Shown here piece after piece: positions 60,639 through 64,000 of a DNA stretch of 64,000 nucleotides. How positions within the stretch are numbered: position 1 is the first letter of the stretch; the number at the start of each line of letters is the position of its first letter. Source of the stretch: G025836975 sp048751585 (lineage in GTDB: Bacteria > Pseudomonadota > Gammaproteobacteria > Burkholderiales > Burkholderiaceae_B); contig NZ_JAZHOB010000002.1 in the NCBI RefSeq assembly GCF_048751585.1, positions 434,001 to 498,000 on the forward strand. The letters are read 5' to 3'. Below the pieces are notes generated by a model, which did not search any database, had not been told where the DNA came from, and saw only the letters and a list, made by a program, of their open reading frames with translations. The translations under genes and the position numbers were made by a program.

Positions 60639-62612
60639 GTGGCGCAAGACATGCCTACGCAAGCAACGGCGGCACCGGGGACTTTCCCCGCGTGGGTGCT
60701 GCACCACGCCAAAGTGCGTGGCGCCCGCCCCGCCATGCGCGAGAAAGACCTTGGCATATGGCAAACCATGACCTGGGCCGACGTCGCAAGCCAGGTGCGC
60801 GCACTGGCCAACGGCTTGGCGGCGTTGGGTGTCCGGCCCGGCGAGCATGTCGCCATTGTAGGCGAGAATCGGCCCCGTTTATACCTGTCCATGATGGCCG
60901 CGCAGGCAATCGGAGCCATACCCGTCCCGCTATACCAGGACGCCGTGGCGCAGGAGATGCTGTATGTCCTGCAAGACGCCGAAGTCCGCGTCGCCATCGT
61001 CGAAGACCAGGAGCAGGTCGACAAGATGCTGGAGGCCGCCGATAGCTGTCCGGACATGGCCTTTGTGGTGTACGACGATCCGCGCGGCCTGCGCAATTAC
61101 CAGGAAGACAAGCTGCTGGCCTTCGAGTGCTTGATGGAAATGGGGCGCGACTACGCGGCCGCCCATCCCTCTTTTGTCGATGAGGCCATTGCCGCCATCA
61201 AGCCCGACGACGCGGCGGCCATGTTCTATACATCCGGCACCACGGGCAAGCCCAAGGGCGTCATGCTGTCGCATCATGCCCTTATCGATCGCGCCCTGGC
61301 CATCCAGGAACTCGAAAACCTGACCGATCGCGAAGATGTCCTGGCCTACTTGCCGCCGGCCTGGATAGGCCAGAACATGTTTTCGTACACGCAATTCCTG
61401 GTCACCGGCTTTACCGTCAATCATCCCGAATCACCCGAGACCGTCTCCATCGATATGCACGACATCGGGCCGACGTATTATTTTGCCCCGCCGCGGGTGC
61501 TTGAAGGACTGCTGACGCATGTGATGATACGCATGGAAGATGCCAGCGCGGTCAAGCGCAAGCTGTTTCACGCCTTCATGAAACTGGCGCGTCGCGTGGG
61601 CGTGCGCATCCTCGATAAAGATCCGACCGTCAACGCCTGGGACCGCTGCAAGTACGCCTTGGGCAATTTCATGGTCTATGGGCCCTTGCGCAATGCGCTG
61701 GGCATGAGCCGCGTGCGCATCGCCTATACGGCGGGCGAAGCCATAGGCCCGGATCTGTTCGTGTTCTATCGCTCCATAGGCATCAACCTGAAGCAGCTCT
61801 ACGGTTCCACCGAGACCTCGGTGTTCGTCTGCGTCCAGTCCGACGGGCAGGTTCGTTCCGATACCGTGGGTCCGCCCGTGAAGGGCGTGGACATCCGTGT
61901 GTCCGAGAATGGCGAGATACAGGTAAAAAGTCCCGGCATGTTCAAGGGCTATTACCGCAACCCCGAAGCCACGGCCGAATCCTATACGCCCGACGGCTGG
62001 TATCGCACCGGCGATGCCGGCTACCTGGACACCGACGGCCAGCTCAAGATCATCGATCGAGCCAAGGACGTCGGCAAGCTGGCCGACGGCAGCCTGTTCG
62101 CACCCAAGTACATCGAGAACAAGCTGAAGTTCTTCCAGCACATCAAAGAGGCTGTCGCCTTCGGCGCGAACATGTCCCAAGTGTGCGCCTTCATCAATAT
62201 CGACCTTGAAGCTGTCGGCAACTGGGCCGAGCGGCGCGGGCTGCCGTATGCCGGCTACACCGACTTGGCGAGCAAGCCCGAGGTCTACGAGCTTATCCGC
62301 GATTGCGTCAATCAGGTCAATGCCGATTTGGCCAGCGATCCCAAGCTGGCCGGCTCCCAGGTATCGCGCTTCCTTATCCTGCATAAAGAGCTTGATCCAG
62401 ATGATGACGAGCTCACCCGCACCCGAAAGGTACGCCGGGCCTTTATTGCCCAGAAGTATGGAGTCCTGGTCGATGCGCTATTCCAGGGCAAGGGCAATCA
62501 GTTCATCGAAACCGAGGTCAAGTTCGAGGACGGCCGTTCCGGCAGGATTTCCGCTGACCTGAAAATCCTCGCCGCCACGGTCTATCCAGGCAACACGAAG
62601 AAGGCTGCATAA
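60639..62612 (+). CDS. Long-chain-type acyl-CoA ligase (AMP-binding)
   Basis: 657-residue adenylate-forming ligase of the FadD/FACS group. P-loop MFYTSGTTGKPKGVMLSH (about 196-213), LYGSTETSVF (about 388), GWYRTGDAGYLDTDGQLKIIDRAKDVGKLADG (about 448-480). The start is GTG 60639 after AAGGAGA. TAATG overlap with the ABC ATPase gene. In Proteobacteria this gene order (ligase, LivG, LivH ...) marks ABC uptake systems for carboxylic acids, probably aromatic or fatty, activated to CoA on entry; exact substrate unknown. Confidence 0.92.
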   Translation: MAQDMPTQATAAPGTFPAWVLHHAKVRGARPAMREKDLGIWQTMTWADVASQVRALANGLAALGVRPGEHVAIVGENRPRLYLSMMAAQAIGAIPVPLYQDAVAQEMLYVLQDAEVRVAIVEDQEQVDKMLEAADSCPDMAFVVYDDPRGLRNYQEDKLLAFECLMEMGRDYAAAHPSFVDEAIAAIKPDDAAAMFYTSGTTGKPKGVMLSHHALIDRALAIQELENLTDREDVLAYLPPAWIGQNMFSYTQFLVTGFTVNHPESPETVSIDMHDIGPTYYFAPPRVLEGLLTHVMIRMEDASAVKRKLFHAFMKLARRVGVRILDKDPTVNAWDRCKYALGNFMVYGPLRNALGMSRVRIAYTAGEAIGPDLFVFYRSIGINLKQLYGSTETSVFVCVQSDGQVRSDTVGPPVKGVDIRVSENGEIQVKSPGMFKGYYRNPEATAESYTPDGWYRTGDAGYLDTDGQLKIIDRAKDVGKLADGSLFAPKYIENKLKFFQHIKEAVAFGANMSQVCAFINIDLEAVGNWAERRGLPYAGYTDLASKPEVYELIRDCVNQVNADLASDPKLAGSQVSRFLILHKELDPDDDELTRTRKVRRAFIAQKYGVLVDALFQGKGNQFIETEVKFEDGRSGRISADLKILAATVYPGNTKKAA

Positions 62613-63409
62613 TGAATTCAGGCGCTCGCGAACAACGAATCGGGAACACGATTCTCGACATGAAGAATATTTCACTGGCCTTCGGTGGGGTGAAGGCGCT
62701 TACCGATATTTCCTTCGATGTCAAAGAACATGAAATCCGCGCCATCATCGGTCCCAACGGCGCGGGCAAGAGCTCCATGCTGAACGTGATCAATGGGGTG
62801 TACACCCCCCAGAATGGCGAGATCACGCTGTCCGGCGTCCGGTTCTCCAAAATGAATTCCAGGCGCGCCGCCGAGATGGGCATCGCGCGGACCTTCCAGA
62901 ACCTGGCCTTGTTCAAGGGCATGAGCGTCCTGGACAACATCATGACCGGCCGCAATTTGCGCATGAAAAGCGGCGTCCTGGCACAGGCCTTCCGCCTGGG
63001 CTCGGCCGAACGCGAAGAAATCGCGCACCGCGAATTCGTCGAAAACCTCATCGATTTCCTGGAAATCCAGGCCTATCGCAAGACGCCTGTGGGGCGCCTG
63101 CCCTATGGACTGCAAAAACGGGTCGATCTGGGGCGGGCGCTGGCCATGGAGCCGCGCATATTGTTGCTGGACGAGCCCATGGCGGGCATGAACATAGAAG
63201 AAAAGCAGGACATGAGCCGCTTCATTCTGGATGTGAACGACGAATACGGCACCACCATCGTGCTTATCGAACACGATATGGGCGTTGTCATGGACATCTC
63301 GGATCGTGTGGTGGTACTGGATTACGGCAAGAAGATCGGCGATGGCATGCCCGATGAAGTCCGCCAGAACCCGGATGTCATTCAAGCCTATCTCGGTGCC
63401 AGTCACTAG
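62612..63409 (+). CDS. Branched-chain-type ABC transporter ATPase (LivG-like)
   Basis: 265-residue ATPase. Walker A GPNGAGKSSMLNVING (about 50-65), RTFQNLALFKGMSVLDNIMTGR typical of LivG, the signature region LPYGLQKRVDLGRALAMEPRILLLDEPMAGM (about 165-195; signature altered to LPYGLQKR, as in this subfamily), and IEHDMGVVMDISDRVVVLDYG. It begins within the ligase stop. Neighbours suggest carboxylate rather than amino-acid transport. Confidence 0.94.
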   Translation: MNSGAREQRIGNTILDMKNISLAFGGVKALTDISFDVKEHEIRAIIGPNGAGKSSMLNVINGVYTPQNGEITLSGVRFSKMNSRRAAEMGIARTFQNLALFKGMSVLDNIMTGRNLRMKSGVLAQAFRLGSAEREEIAHREFVENLIDFLEIQAYRKTPVGRLPYGLQKRVDLGRALAMEPRILLLDEPMAGMNIEEKQDMSRFILDVNDEYGTTIVLIEHDMGVVMDISDRVVVLDYGKKIGDGMPDEVRQNPDVIQAYLGASH

Positions 63410-63427
63410 GGTCTAAGGAATACATAT

Positions 63428-64000
63428 ATGGCATTTTTTCTTGAAACCCTGTTCGGCGGCCTGATGACAGGCATGCTGTATTCACTGGTGGCGCTGGGCT
63501 TTGTGCTTATTTTCAAGGCCTCGGGCGTCTTCAATTTCGCCCAGGGGGCTATGGTGCTTATCGCGGCCTTGTCCATGGCGCGGTTCTCCGAATGGATACC
63601 CCATTGGTTGGGCATAGAAAGCCTGATCCTCGCCAATGTCCTGGCGTTTATCGTCAGCGCCATCTTCATGTGGATCATCGCGATCGCGATCGAACGCTGG
63701 GTCTTGCGCTACCTGGTGAATCAGGAAGGCACCACCTTGCTCATGGCAACCATCGGCATCAGCTATTTTCTGGACGGCATGGGCCAGATCATTTTCGGCA
63801 GCAGCGTGTATTCCATCGACGTGGGCATGCCCAAGGACCCCGCCTTCATCCTCGATACCGTTTTCGAGGGAGGGCTGCTGATCAGCCTGGAAGACCTTAC
63901 CGCGGCCGCCGTGGCGGCCCTGCTGGTGGCGACGCTGGCGTTCTTCTTCCAGTACACCTCGGTCGGGCGGGCCCTGCGCGCGGTGGCCGACGATCACCAG
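63428..64000 (+). CDS. Branched-chain-type ABC permease (LivH-like), 3' truncated by window
   Basis: 191 residues visible, with no stop before the window end. MAFFLETLFGGLMTGMLYSLVALGFVLIFKASGVFNFAQGAMVLIAALSM (opening) is the LivH signature (NFAQGA), followed by LLMATIGISYFLDGMGQIIFG and the EAA-like start SVGRALRAVADDHQ at the very end. About five hydrophobic segments are present so far. It follows the ATPase by 18 nt. LivM, LivK and LivF genes are expected beyond the window. Confidence 0.9.
   Translation, partial: MAFFLETLFGGLMTGMLYSLVALGFVLIFKASGVFNFAQGAMVLIAALSMARFSEWIPHWLGIESLILANVLAFIVSAIFMWIIAIAIERWVLRYLVNQEGTTLLMATIGISYFLDGMGQIIFGSSVYSIDVGMPKDPAFILDTVFEGGLLISLEDLTAAAVAALLVATLAFFFQYTSVGRALRAVADDHQ

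Noticed and set aside
1..64000. tRNA, rRNA, CRISPR arrays, transposases or integrases that would mark a genomic island
   Set aside because: None could be recognised by reading; the 20-54 kb region therefore shows no direct sign of recent mobility.

Overview
The window is dense, GC-rich bacterial chromosome with short intergenic gaps, many ATGA stop/start overlaps and no visible tRNA, rRNA, insertion sequence, prophage or CRISPR. Two Bug/TctC solute receptors, a TAXI-TRAP system, a Liv-type ABC operon with its own acyl-CoA ligase, and APS-reductase sulfate assimilation suggest a betaproteobacterium of the Alcaligenaceae type (Bordetella/Achromobacter/Pusillimonas relatives). This assignment is an inference from gene content, not a database match.

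Layout. 1-4.9 kb: rmuC (5' end off the window), a hotdog thioesterase, a Bug receptor, a ZIP metal transporter, a small Cys-rich protein and a CBS-pair protein. 4.9-7.5 kb: a GGDEF-EAL protein with a periplasmic sensor. 7.7-12.6 kb: an RpiR regulator with a TAXI-TRAP receptor and a fused permease. 12.7-15.9 kb: kbl-tdh (threonine catabolism) and a pseudouridine synthase. 16-20.2 kb, minus strand: a polar amino-acid ABC transporter ending in an asparaginase gene. 20.3-21.8 kb: an isolated rpoN.

22.1-54.1 kb is the distinctive part. It has two large plus-strand blocks with a regulatory middle. Block 1 (22.15-31.28 kb) is a translationally coupled chain: BON-domain protein, GT1, SDR, HAD-IIIA phosphatase, GT9, carbamoyltransferase, GT2, GT9, UDP-glucuronate-decarboxylase-like SDR. 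The middle (31.2-35.0 kb) holds two sigma-54 activators (one without a receiver domain, one NtrC-like response regulator without an adjacent kinase), another GT2 and a Pro-rich acidic 79-residue protein. Block 2 (35.2-54.1 kb) is glgA-glgE-treS/maltokinase-glgB-glgX-treZ-malQ-treY, all the steps needed to interconvert alpha-glucan and trehalose through maltose-1-phosphate.

The main discovery is regulatory. Good -24/-12 elements (GG-N10-GC) lie in front of block 1, in front of block 2, divergently in front of the Pro-rich gene, in front of the lone GT2 and in front of rpoN itself, with a weaker one before the response regulator. The region therefore reads as one sigma-54 regulon carrying its own sigma factor, its own activators and two output modules: a possibly carbamoylated heptose- or pentose-containing glycan and a glycogen/trehalose reserve cycle.

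54.1-58.7 kb: glutamate dehydrogenase (minus strand) and cysH-cysD-cysN. 58.8-64 kb: a second Bug receptor, a Crp/Fnr regulator, then acyl-CoA ligase, ABC ATPase and LivH-type permease, the last running off the window. A Crp/Fnr-like palindrome lies between the regulator and the ligase operon.
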